The position numbers and the translations under genes were made by a program. The notes under the pieces were generated by a model, which worked only from the letters and a program-made list of their open reading frames with translations, did no database searches and was not told the DNA's origin. A stretch of DNA of 64,000 nucleotides from SHXR01 sp046160305 (GTDB lineage: Bacteria; Pseudomonadota; Gammaproteobacteria; Burkholderiales; SG8-39), in the NCBI GenBank assembly GCA_046160305.1, contig JBJXGX010000025.1, forward strand, positions 13,121 through 77,120. Direction: 5' to 3'. Below are positions 1 through 7,972 of the stretch, piece after piece. How positions within the stretch are numbered: the first letter of the stretch is position 1; each line of letters begins with the position of its first letter.

Positions 1-72
1 CTCGTCACGAAGCGTCTGCGGCCCGGCGCATCCCAAAATAACGACGAAGAGCGCTGCACTCGCAATTCGCAA
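1..72 (-). CDS. Lipoprotein, N-terminal fragment (runs off window start)
   Basis: Only the first 24 codons are inside the window. They read as a short positive start, a hydrophobic stretch and a lipobox (I-L-G-C), followed by Ala-Gly-Pro, so the product should be a lipidated envelope protein. The start would be TTG at 72-70; no good ribosome binding site is visible. It is the third gene in line after the repeat protein and the small exported protein. By analogy with curli loci it could be a CsgG/HfaB-like secretion lipoprotein, but that is pure inference because no family-specific residues are in view. Confidence 0.45.
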   Translation of the reverse strand, partial: MRIASAALFVVILGCAGPQTLRDE

Positions 73-164
73 CGAACATGCGGTCGGTGATGACTGCCCT
101 CGGGTGGGCAGGGCGCAACGAAGCATTGAATTCACGATTCCCCCAGTCAGTTTCAGAATCGGCC

Positions 165-482
165 TTACTTGCACTTGTTGTTCATCTGAATGACAGGCCC
201 GGTGATGATAGTCGTCACTTGGCGCGGAGCAGTACCGCTCTTGCCGCCGCTATTGGCATTTCCGATTTCCATGTTGCAGCCACCATCGCCGCCACCATCG
301 CTGTTGTCTCGGTTGTTCTGAGCCGCTCGACGGCGATTGGGATCCGTCAAGCCCTTGGCCTCTTCCCGCTTGATCAGGGCACGCACTTCATCGGGAAGAT
401 CTCCGTCGCCGGCTCCTCGGGCGATCGCAGAAACGGCGAATGACAACCCAGCCAAGACGAAAAGAAAACGGCTCACGTGCAT
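165..482 (-). CDS. Small exported protein sharing the IGNA motif of its neighbour
   Basis: 105 residues. The ATG at 482 was chosen because GGGGA lies 9 bases upstream and the signal peptide (MHVSRFLFVLAGLSFAVSA) then begins cleanly. The mature part has an acidic/basic linker, a Gly/Asp-rich stretch and a C-terminal domain with two cysteines about 35 residues apart, which could form a disulphide. The segment MEIGNANSGGKSG after the first cysteine matches the end of each repeat in the upstream protein, suggesting a partner, minor subunit or nucleator. The family is not recognised. The gene lies 76 bp downstream of the repeat protein and is probably cotranscribed. Confidence 0.7.
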   Translation of the reverse strand: MHVSRFLFVLAGLSFAVSAIARGAGDGDLPDEVRALIKREEAKGLTDPNRRRAAQNNRDNSDGGGDGGCNMEIGNANSGGKSGTAPRQVTTIITGPVIQMNNKCK

Positions 483-558
483 GATGTAATTCCCCAATTG
501 CAAAGTCATTGGGAGAGGCGGCGTCCGTCCTCTCCCTCGTTTATCGTGAATGACGCGA

Positions 559-1047
559 TTACTGGGCGTTGCCGATCTTCATGCTTTGATTGTTCGACGA
601 ACCGATACCACCTGCGGCGCCGCCCTGAATGATGTTTTTGGCGTTGACGTTGGATTGGCCGCCTTTGGCCGCATTGCCGATCTCCAACACCTGCTTGTTC
701 GATGCACCAATGCCACCCGCCGCGCCGCCTTGAATGACATTGTCTACTTTGACATTCGACTTGCCGCCGCTATCAGCGTTGCCGATCTTCAATGTTTGGT
801 TGTTCGACGACCCAATACCACCTGCCGCACCGCCTTGAATGACGTTCTTGGCGTTCACATTGGACTGGCCGCCTTTGGTCGCATTGCCGATTTCAAGGAC
901 CTGCTTATTCGATGCGCCAATCCCGCCGGCCGCCCCACCTTGAATCACATTGTCGACATTGACGTTCGACTTGCTTTGTTGCGCCACCGCAAAAGTGCTA
1001 CCCGCTGCGAGAACCACTGCCACCACCGCTGTCGAGATCGATTTCAT
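559..1047 (-). CDS. Exported four-repeat, amyloid/beta-solenoid-like protein
   Basis: 162 residues. GGAGGA just upstream supports the ATG at 1047. Residues 1-22 form a signal peptide (cleavage near AVA-QQ). The rest is four tandem 35-residue repeats at about 27-61, 62-96, 97-131 and 132-162, the last one short. Each has the plan SNVNxxNVIQGGAAGGIGxS followed by NxQxLxIGNA. Repeats 1 and 3 are almost identical, as are 2 and 4, so a 70-residue pair was duplicated. Odd repeats carry Asp and Glu where even repeats carry Lys. The Asn/Gln/Gly-rich strand-turn-strand pattern resembles functional amyloids such as curli or Fap subunits, but the 35-residue period is not the curlin one. Fibre formation is inferred, not shown. 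Confidence 0.75.
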   Translation of the reverse strand: MKSISTAVVAVVLAAGSTFAVAQQSKSNVNVDNVIQGGAAGGIGASNKQVLEIGNATKGGQSNVNAKNVIQGGAAGGIGSSNNQTLKIGNADSGGKSNVKVDNVIQGGAAGGIGASNKQVLEIGNAAKGGQSNVNAKNIIQGGAAGGIGSSNNQSMKIGNAQ

Positions 1048-1481
1048 AACATTCCTCCGGAAACAACACTGCAGAAAAGAAAGGTCGGCCTCCGTGGCCT
1101 CGCCCCATCTGCCTACGTCTTTGGTAGGCGCGATGGAGGCGTCCGGTGAATGTGCTCGTTTTCTCGGGCAAATTCAATAGACCGACTAGACAATGCCTAA
1201 TCCGCAAAGACTAGACACTGAGAAGTATGCTGCTTGGACCGAGTCGACGGAACGCCGACACCCTTTGTCGCGCGTGCGGTAATTCACATTTGAATGCGGA
1301 AGTCGCTCTTCGCCGACGCGTTTGAAAGGGATCGAGGATGTCGGTCCGCATCCCGATGCGCGGAGTTTTGCGGTCTGCGACAATGCACGAACCGATCGCC
1401 CCGTGACCACCCGGTCGCATTCAACCGCCAGATCCGTGCCGTAGACGGTTCATCACCGGTCGCTCGCCACACGGCAATAAA
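1048..1481. other. Divergent intergenic region
   Basis: 434 bases separate the minus-strand repeat-protein operon from the plus-strand ypjD-like gene. The frames crossing it are short and show no recognisable domain. It should hold both divergent promoters; I cannot place either one convincingly. Confidence 0.4.
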
Positions 1482-2309
1482 ATGCAAACCAGCGCCCTCT
1501 ACATCATCACATCGCTGCTATACCTGCTCCTTGCGGGGTTTTTCTGGCGTACGAATTGGCGAAGCGTTGGAATAATCGACGCCCGCCATCTGACTGTCGG
1601 CCGATTTGCGATCCTGATCCCCCTCGCGATGCATAGCTGGTTACTGTACGCCGGCATATTCGCCGAACCGGAATTGCGATTTGGATTCGGCCAGGCCCTA
1701 TCAGTCATGCTTTGGCTCGGTGTAGCGATCTACTGGATTGAAAACCTCTTTTTTCGCCTGGACGGGCTCCAATCTTTCGTCCTTACCCTGGCGGCCATTT
1801 GCGTCGTCCTTCCAGGAATTTTCGCAGGATTCGCAACACAGACGCATGCCGATTCGTTTGTGTTCCGGATACACCTGATCCTCGCAATGGGGGCGTACAG
1901 CTTGTTCACCATCGCCGCCCTGCAAGCGCTGCTCATGGCCGTGCTGGAGCGACGCTTGCACGCCGGTACGATAACGGCGTCATTCGCGGCGCTGCCGCCC
2001 TTGTTGACGCTCGAGCGGATGTTGTTTCGAATCATCGCAATCGGGTTTACTCTGCTTACGGCAACGCTTGCAACCGGATTCATCTTTGCCGAGCAGCTCT
2101 TTTCCCGCGCAATGCGGTTTGACCACAAGACGATTTTCGCGACCGCCTCATGGATCATTTTCGCGGCGCTCCTTGCAGGCCGGTGGCACTACGGATGGCG
2201 AGGGCGAACGGCCATCCGCTGGATCCTCGCCGGATTCGTCACCTTGCTGCTCGCCTACGTGGGCAGCAGATTCGTATTGGAAGTGATCCTTCGCCGAGGC
2301 GACGCGTGA
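1482..2309 (+). CDS. ypjD: YpjD/CcsA-family inner membrane protein
   Basis: 275 residues, almost entirely hydrophobic, with about eight membrane segments beginning right at the N-terminus. Length, topology and the position just before a CorB-like gene match YpjD, a member of the cytochrome c assembly protein family related to HemX/CcsA. The molecular function of YpjD is unsettled; a link to heme handling is inferred from the family. In many relatives ffh lies divergently upstream, whereas here an exported repeat-protein operon occupies that side. Confidence 0.75.
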   Translation: MQTSALYIITSLLYLLLAGFFWRTNWRSVGIIDARHLTVGRFAILIPLAMHSWLLYAGIFAEPELRFGFGQALSVMLWLGVAIYWIENLFFRLDGLQSFVLTLAAICVVLPGIFAGFATQTHADSFVFRIHLILAMGAYSLFTIAALQALLMAVLERRLHAGTITASFAALPPLLTLERMLFRIIAIGFTLLTATLATGFIFAEQLFSRAMRFDHKTIFATASWIIFAALLAGRWHYGWRGRTAIRWILAGFVTLLLAYVGSRFVLEVILRRGDA

Positions 2310-2385
2310 ATCAATGACGATACCTTGACAACCCGTAATGCGGCCCGAATACTGACTCGTCCGTTTCCGCGTTATCGTTCACCTT

Positions 2386-3669
2386 TTGCCAAGCGTATCC
2401 TTGTCGACCCAGCTTGCAACGCTTGCCGTTTTGCTCATTCTCTCGGCGTTTTTTTCCGTTGCCGAGACGAGCATGATGGCTCTGAATCGCTATCGCCTGA
2501 AGGCGATGGTTCGGCTCGGCAACCGCGGCGCCCTGAAAGTGCAAGCGTTGCTTGACCGGACGGATCGCCTGCTTGGCGTGATCCTGCTGGGAAACAACCT
2601 CATCAATGCGGCGGCGGCCACGCTCACGGGCGTGATCGCGATCGAACTTTTCGGCGAGAACGAGGTTGCTCTTGCCGCCGGAACGGTCGGTGTGACGTTC
2701 CTCATTCTCGTGTTCTCGGAGATCACACCAAAAGTGATCGGCGCCGCTTACGCCGAGCGGATTGCGCTGCCCGCGAGTTACATTCTCGGGCCGCTGCTCA
2801 CCGCGCTTTATCCGGTCGTTTCGTTCGTCAACTTCTTCGTCAACGCCCTCCTCTGGATTCTTCGCGTGAAGCCACCGACCGACGACGAAAACCAACGATT
2901 GACCAACGAAGAACTGCGAACGCTGGTACTGGAGCACAGCCGCATTCTGCCAAGGAAACACCAGATGATCCTCGTGAATCTTTTCGATCTCGAGCACATC
3001 ACCGTGCAGGACGTCATGACACCGAGGGCGCAGATCGAAGCAATCGACCTCGATGCGGCGCCCGAAAGAATCATCGAGCAGATCGCAACGAGTTATCACA
3101 CGCGTCTTATCGCCTACAGAGAGGAATTGACGAACGTCGCCGGCATTCTCCATATCAGGCGCGTGCTGGCCGCAATCAGGGACGGCGTCCTGAATCGCGA
3201 TACCTTGACTGAAACGCTCCTGGAGCCGTATTTCATCCCTTCGACGACGCCCGCCCTCGCACAGCTCCAATTTTTCCAGGAGAACCGGGAGCGTGTAGGC
3301 TTGGTTGTCGATGAGTACGGGGAAGTCCTGGGCTTGGTCACCTTGGAGGACATCATCGAGGAGATCGTTGGCGAATTCACCACCAATGCTCCAATAAAGT
3401 CGAGTGACTTCGCATGGAACGTCGACGGCGAAGCCGTGGTGGAGGGCTCGTCGTCGCTCCGGGAACTCAATCGCAAGCTTGGCTTGGCGTTGCCAGTTGA
3501 TGGTCCGAAGACCCTGAATGGCCTGATTACCGACTATCTGCAGGACATCCCAGTGGCAGGGGTAAGCATGCGCATCGGAGGGATCGCACTGGAGATCCTC
3601 CAAACCGAGGATCGCATCGTCAAGACGGTTCGAATCTTTCAGCCACGCCCGATCCCGGTATCGCATTGA
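2386..3669 (+). CDS. CorB/CNNM-type transporter with CBS pair
   Basis: 427 residues in the order expected for the HlyC/CorC (CNNM) family: an N-terminal four-helix membrane domain (about 1-165, including the SAFFSVAETSMMALNR signature), a CBS pair (about 200-330, ending in VVDEYGEVLGLVTLEDIIEE) and a C-terminal CorC_HlyC transporter-associated domain. The family is linked to magnesium/cobalt export or resistance. The first in-frame start is TTG at 2386, and the resulting N-terminus aligns well with CorB/YfjD proteins; no strong ribosome binding site precedes it. It follows ypjD by 76 bp and may share its transcript. Confidence 0.88.
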   Translation: MPSVSLSTQLATLAVLLILSAFFSVAETSMMALNRYRLKAMVRLGNRGALKVQALLDRTDRLLGVILLGNNLINAAAATLTGVIAIELFGENEVALAAGTVGVTFLILVFSEITPKVIGAAYAERIALPASYILGPLLTALYPVVSFVNFFVNALLWILRVKPPTDDENQRLTNEELRTLVLEHSRILPRKHQMILVNLFDLEHITVQDVMTPRAQIEAIDLDAAPERIIEQIATSYHTRLIAYREELTNVAGILHIRRVLAAIRDGVLNRDTLTETLLEPYFIPSTTPALAQLQFFQENRERVGLVVDEYGEVLGLVTLEDIIEEIVGEFTTNAPIKSSDFAWNVDGEAVVEGSSSLRELNRKLGLALPVDGPKTLNGLITDYLQDIPVAGVSMRIGGIALEILQTEDRIVKTVRIFQPRPIPVSH

Positions 3670-4013
3670 GTTGAACAGAACACTTCTTTCTTCGCAATAG
3701 GCCATGCGCCAATTCGCGTCATTTCGGTCCCTCTTTGCTTCGGTAGCATTTCTCACGCTAACGCCCCGCCGACCCTCAAGACACCGAGTGCTGGTGCCGC
3801 TGAGACCTATGAAGATGTGTGGGGCGCCACAGCAAGTCACGTTGTTGATTGCATAGCGTAAGGTTTCGACAGACCGTATGGCGCCGCCACACCTGCAAGG
3901 CATGTGATCGGTAATACCCTCGCGCTGCGTTGACGCCTCTCTTCGGCGCAGTTCCCGAATTCGCACGACATTCGATCGATGGCGTCGCGAAGATTGACGT
4001 AAGGACATGTTCC
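3670..4013. other. Intergenic region where pilB would be expected
   Basis: 344 bases between the corB-like gene and pilC. I see no coding frame with family features, no tRNA-like fold and no repeat. In many betaproteobacteria the ATPase gene pilB directly precedes pilC; no trace of it is present. The last bases include AAGGA, the likely ribosome binding site of pilC. Confidence 0.45.
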
Positions 4014-5252
4014 ATGGCGACCACAGCGCAACCCGCAAAAAAATCGGCCTCCAACGGCCTCAGCGAAAAAATCTACGTCTACGAAGGGCGTGACAAGAAC
4101 GGAAAAACCGCTCGCGGCGAAGTACGTGCAACCGGCGAGCACGTCGTCAAGTCGATGCTGCGCCGGCAAGGCATTACCGTCACGAAGATCAAGGCGCAGC
4201 GTCTGTCAAGTGGCGGCAGCATTTCGCAGAAGGACATTGCCGTCTTCACGCGACAGCTCGCGACGATGATGAAAGCCGGTGTGCCGTTGATGCAATCCTT
4301 TGATATCGTCGGCCGCGGGCACGCGAACCCCGCGATGGCCCGACTTCTGCAAACAATTCGCACCGACATCGAAACCGGCGCAGGCCTGTCCCAATCGTTC
4401 GCGAAGCACCCGCTCTATTTTGATGCGCTCTACTGCAACCTTGTCCAGGCGGGCGAGCAGGCGGGGATATTGGAGACCCTTCTCGATCGGCTCTCGATTT
4501 ATCAGGAAAAAACACTGGCGATCAAAGGCAAAATCAAGGGGGCGCTTTTCTACCCAATCGCCGTGATGGCGGTTGCAACGATCGTCGTCGTGGTGATCAT
4601 GTTGTGGGTCATCCCGGCGTTCAAGACCGTATTTTCAAGCTTCGGCGCGGACCTGCCGGCACCTACCCTGATCGTCATCGCGATATCGGATTTCCTGGTG
4701 GGCAACTGGTACACGCTCTTCCCGACGATCTTTGCTATCGCTTGGGGAGCTCTCGCGTTCTACAAGCGCTCCACGGCAATGCAGATCGGGGCCGATCGTC
4801 TATTGTTGAAATTGCCGATATTTGGCGAACTCGTGCGCAAAGGGACACTGGCTCGCTGGACCCGTACGCTGTCGACGATGTTCGCAGCGGGCGTTCCGTT
4901 GGTTGAGGCTCTCGAATCAGTAGGCGGTGCCGCGGGAAATTATGTGTACCTGGTCGCCACCAAAGTCATCCAGAACGAAATCTCGACGGGTACCAGCCTC
5001 ACGCTGGCCATGGAACAATCAAAGGTATTCCCGAGCATGGTCGTCCAGATGGTATCCATCGGTGAAGAGTCCGGTTCCCTCGATACCATGCTTAGCAAGG
5101 TTGCTGACTTCTATGACGAGGAAGTCGACGAAATGGTCAAAGCGCTGTCGTCCCTCATGGAGCCGATGATCATGGCCGTCCTTGGTGTAATAATCGGCGG
5201 ATTGGTCGTAGCGATGTACCTTCCAATATTCAAGATGGGCTCCGTGGTTTGA
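4014..5252 (+). CDS. pilC: Type IV pilus inner membrane platform protein PilC
   Basis: 412 residues with two T2SSF domains (about 80-205 and 285-405), each followed by membrane segments, the usual PilC/GspF layout. The first carries FTRQLATMMKAGVPLMQSF and the second WTRTLSTMFAAGVPLVEAL, both typical. PilC is the polytopic platform that couples the PilB/PilT motors to the pilus base. The ATG at 4014 has AAGGA about ten bases upstream; an in-frame extension to 3930 is possible but lacks conservation. It is followed by pilD, coaE, zapD and yacG, the classic order, though pilB is not adjacent. Confidence 0.95.
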   Translation: MATTAQPAKKSASNGLSEKIYVYEGRDKNGKTARGEVRATGEHVVKSMLRRQGITVTKIKAQRLSSGGSISQKDIAVFTRQLATMMKAGVPLMQSFDIVGRGHANPAMARLLQTIRTDIETGAGLSQSFAKHPLYFDALYCNLVQAGEQAGILETLLDRLSIYQEKTLAIKGKIKGALFYPIAVMAVATIVVVVIMLWVIPAFKTVFSSFGADLPAPTLIVIAISDFLVGNWYTLFPTIFAIAWGALAFYKRSTAMQIGADRLLLKLPIFGELVRKGTLARWTRTLSTMFAAGVPLVEALESVGGAAGNYVYLVATKVIQNEISTGTSLTLAMEQSKVFPSMVVQMVSIGEESGSLDTMLSKVADFYDEEVDEMVKALSSLMEPMIMAVLGVIIGGLVVAMYLPIFKMGSVV

Positions 5253-5313
5253 TGGTCATTGGCATCGTGCGGTGGCCGCATCCGGCCATGGCGAACAAAC
5301 TCTTTCACCTCCG

Positions 5314-6174
5314 ATGGGCAATTTAAGCTGGTTGAATGATCCCTTAGCCTTCACGCTCACTGCGAGCGTGTTAGGCCTCTTGATCGGCAGCTTTCTCAAT
5401 GTAGTGATCCATCGATTGCCCAAGATGATGGAGCGCGAGTGGCGCGAACAATGCGCCGAGCTGTCCGGACAGGCCATTGCGGAGACATCACCTCACAACC
5501 TTGTGAGACCGCGCTCTTCATGCCCGAGTTGCGGACATCAGATCACCGCGTTTGAGAACATTCCCGTCGTTTCTTATTTGATGCTGCGCGGAAAATGCTC
5601 CGCATGCGGCACGCCGATCGGCATCCGCTATCCCGTCGTTGAAATTCTGACCGGCGCACTGTTCGCAGGCGCAGCACTCAAGTTCGGGTGGAGCGCTGCC
5701 GCCATCGCTGCAATGGTCTTCCTCGCGGCCTTGCTTGCGCTTTCATTCATCGATTTCGATACGCAGTTTCTTCCCGACGACATCACGCTGCCGTTGATCT
5801 GGGCTGGCTTGATCGTCAACCTCTGGGGAACATTTGTTGACCTGAGAAGCGCGGTAATCGGTGCGATCGCCGGCTATCTCGTATTGTGGGCAGTCTATTG
5901 GTTATTCAAGCTGGCGACGGGCAAGGAAGGGATGGGGTTTGGCGACTTCAAGCTGCTCGCGGCGATTGGTGCATGGATGGGATGGAAAATTCTTCCGTTT
6001 GTAATTCTTGCGTCCTCGCTGGTCGGCGCAGTTCTCGGGATTGCACTGATCATCATTGCAAAACGCGGACGCGAAGTGCCCATGCCATTCGGCCCGTATC
6101 TCGCGATCTCCGCGGTGATTGCGCTCTTCTTCGGCAACGCCATCATCGACTACTATCTCGCACGGCTCGCATAG
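5314..6174 (+). CDS. pilD: Prepilin leader peptidase / N-methyltransferase PilD
   Basis: 286 residues from ATG 5314, which gives the typical short cytoplasmic N-terminus before the first membrane helix (GLLIGSFLNVVIHRLPKM). A zinc-type cluster of four cysteines (about C70, C73, C95, C98) sits in the first cytoplasmic loop. Catalytic aspartates lie in FIDFDTQFLPDD and in GMGFGDFKLLAAIGAW, the hallmark of this aspartic peptidase family. It cleaves and N-methylates type IV prepilins and pseudopilins. It follows pilC by 61 bp and lies 22 bp before coaE. Confidence 0.95.
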   Translation: MGNLSWLNDPLAFTLTASVLGLLIGSFLNVVIHRLPKMMEREWREQCAELSGQAIAETSPHNLVRPRSSCPSCGHQITAFENIPVVSYLMLRGKCSACGTPIGIRYPVVEILTGALFAGAALKFGWSAAAIAAMVFLAALLALSFIDFDTQFLPDDITLPLIWAGLIVNLWGTFVDLRSAVIGAIAGYLVLWAVYWLFKLATGKEGMGFGDFKLLAAIGAWMGWKILPFVILASSLVGAVLGIALIIIAKRGREVPMPFGPYLAISAVIALFFGNAIIDYYLARLA

Positions 6175-6196
6175 AACGCTGGGGGATCGGTCAGCG

Positions 6197-6820
6197 ATGA
6201 AACTCATCGTCGGATTGACGGGTGGGATTGGCAGCGGCAAATCAAGCGTCGGCCGCGAGTTTGAAGCACACGGCGTTGCTGTCGTCGACGCGGATGCAAT
6301 TTCGCGGGCCTTGACCGCCCGTGGTGGAGCCGCGATTGACGCCATTCGAGCGCAATTCGGCGACGACTTGATCGATGCGACGGGTGCCCTCGACCGCGCG
6401 CGAATGCGGGCCCTGGTTTTCTCAGACCCTGCCGCCAAACGAAAGCTTGAATCGATTCTGCACCCAATGATTCGAACGGAATCCGATCGCCTCGTCGCCG
6501 GCGCGCAATCACCGTATGTGATTTTGATGATTCCGCTCCTGGTCGAATCCGGCGCCCCAAGGAGACGATGTCACTTGATCGCCGTCGTGGACTGTCCCGA
6601 AGAAATTCAGATCGAACGCGTCATGCGTCGGGATCGACTGACCCGTACCGAGGTCGAGGCGATCATGAAATCCCAGGCCTCGCGCCAATTCCGCCTGGAC
6701 AACGCGGACGATGTGATCGACAACAGCGGTGCGGAATCGGCGATTGTCGAACAGGTCGAGCGGCTCCATCGAAAATATGCCGATCGTGCCGTTTCGCGCG
6801 CGTGGGCAAGACCCGGCTGA
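6197..6820 (+). CDS. coaE: Dephospho-CoA kinase
   Basis: 207 residues. The P-loop GLTGGIGSGKS is at residues 6-16, followed by the VVDADAISR motif and, later, the RRDRLTRTEVEAIM segment of the lid. It phosphorylates dephospho-CoA in the last step of coenzyme A synthesis. The ATG at 6197 was chosen because the P-loop must lie close to the N-terminus; the open frame extends upstream into pilD. Position downstream of pilD and before zapD/yacG is the standard arrangement. Confidence 0.95.
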   Translation: MKLIVGLTGGIGSGKSSVGREFEAHGVAVVDADAISRALTARGGAAIDAIRAQFGDDLIDATGALDRARMRALVFSDPAAKRKLESILHPMIRTESDRLVAGAQSPYVILMIPLLVESGAPRRRCHLIAVVDCPEEIQIERVMRRDRLTRTEVEAIMKSQASRQFRLDNADDVIDNSGAESAIVEQVERLHRKYADRAVSRAWARPG

Positions 6821-7000
6821 AAGCAGGATCGGTTCGTTGGACTCGAATCGAACAATTCGAATCGCATGTACGCATGCCGGGATTTATCATACGTTTGATT
6901 TCAGCCGCCTCGCCCGCGCGTCCCGTGTAAAATCGCGCGAGGTTGGCACGTGGTCCGACCAACAAAGGGTGCAACAACAACGAAACAGGTGCGACAACAA

Positions 7001-7768
7001 GTGAGCGCGGCGTTGATCACCTACGAGTATCCCCTGATCGAGCGCGTTAGAACGCTGCTCCGCCTTGAGGCGCTCTTCGCGCGGGCGAAGCTTTTCATTA
7101 GTCGAACCGACCCGCAGGATCATCATGTCGCACTGCTGAGCCTATTCGAGATCCTCGAGGTGGTGGGTCGCGCGGAGCTGAAGTCCGATCTGCTTCAAGA
7201 ACTTGAGCGGCAGCGTCAAGTCGTAGCATCGTTTCGAAGCAACCCGGACGCCGACCAGCGAATCCTGTCCGGCGTGTTGGATGGCATCGAGCGTGCGGCC
7301 ACCGCCATCCACGGCATGTCCGGCAAGGTGGGCCAGCATCTTCGGGACAACGATTGGCTAATGGGAATCCGGCAGCGTGCCGCGATTCCCGGAGGCGCTT
7401 GCGAGTTCGACCTTCCGTCCTATCATCGTTGGCTGCATCGAGAAGACTCGGCGCGAATCGAGGCTTTGCAACGGTGGGTGGGCCCAATGCTGCCGATTCG
7501 TGATGGCGCCATCCTCGTGCTGGCGATGCTCCGTGAAAGTGGCAAGGCGCAGCAACTCAGTGCTCCGCAGGGCGTTTTTCAGCAGTCTCTTGGCGGACGC
7601 GTGGCGCATATCGTTCGGATCAAGATTCCTATCTGGCCCGAGTGCGTTCCGGAAGTGAGCGCGAACCGCTATGCGCTGAATATCCGCTTCACCGTACAGG
7701 GCGATGACCCACGTCCCCGAACGGTTGAACACGACGTCCCTTTCGAACTCACTTTTTGCAGCCTATGA
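7001..7768 (+). CDS. zapD: Cell division protein ZapD
   Basis: About 255 residues from a GTG at 7001. The conserved ZapD opening (ITYEYPLIERVRTLLRLEALF) starts five residues in and matches the family across its length. ZapD crosslinks FtsZ filaments at the Z-ring. Start choice is uncertain: GTG at 6950 is preceded by GAGG but adds 17 non-conserved residues, and TTG at 7013 also fits; 7001 gives a family-typical length. Its stop overlaps the start of yacG by ATGA. Confidence 0.9.
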   Translation: MSAALITYEYPLIERVRTLLRLEALFARAKLFISRTDPQDHHVALLSLFEILEVVGRAELKSDLLQELERQRQVVASFRSNPDADQRILSGVLDGIERAATAIHGMSGKVGQHLRDNDWLMGIRQRAAIPGGACEFDLPSYHRWLHREDSARIEALQRWVGPMLPIRDGAILVLAMLRESGKAQQLSAPQGVFQQSLGGRVAHIVRIKIPIWPECVPEVSANRYALNIRFTVQGDDPRPRTVEHDVPFELTFCSL

Positions 7769-7971
7769 GCCGGGCAAAGGTTGTTGGCTGTCCAAGTTGC
7801 GGGACGCAGGTCGAATGGGGGCCACAGTCGCCGTTCCGACCCTTCTGCTCGAAGCGATGCAAGCTACTTGATTTTGGCGCGTGGGCTACCGAACGCTATC
7901 GGGTCACGGGGCCCGATCATGATCCCAATGCGGTGGACGACGAAAGCGCACCAAAGTCCGACGCCAGATAA
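7765..7971 (+). CDS. yacG: Zinc-binding DNA gyrase inhibitor YacG
   Basis: 68 residues with the family's four cysteines (C9, C12, C28, C32) in CPSC and PFCSKRCK, followed by the invariant DFGAW. YacG binds GyrB and inhibits gyrase; it is a small treble-clef-like zinc protein. The ATG at 7765 overlaps the zapD stop (ATGA), which fixes the start. It faces the Nudix/ThiE-like gene tail to tail, leaving almost no room between the two stop codons. Confidence 0.93.
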   Translation: MSRAKVVGCPSCGTQVEWGPQSPFRPFCSKRCKLLDFGAWATERYRVTGPDHDPNAVDDESAPKSDAR

Positions 7972-7972
7972 T

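Noticed and set aside
562..969. CRISPR-like periodicity of 105 bp
   Set aside because: The period is that of protein repeats inside a coding frame; there are no short repeats with unique spacers.
550..1149. 199-codon plus-strand frame over the repeat gene
   Set aside because: It mirrors the repeats of the minus-strand gene, which has a signal peptide and a strong ribosome binding site; the plus frame has neither.
2311..4038. 575-codon open frame on the minus strand
   Set aside because: Antisense to the corB-like gene, whose protein has clear domains; this frame has none.
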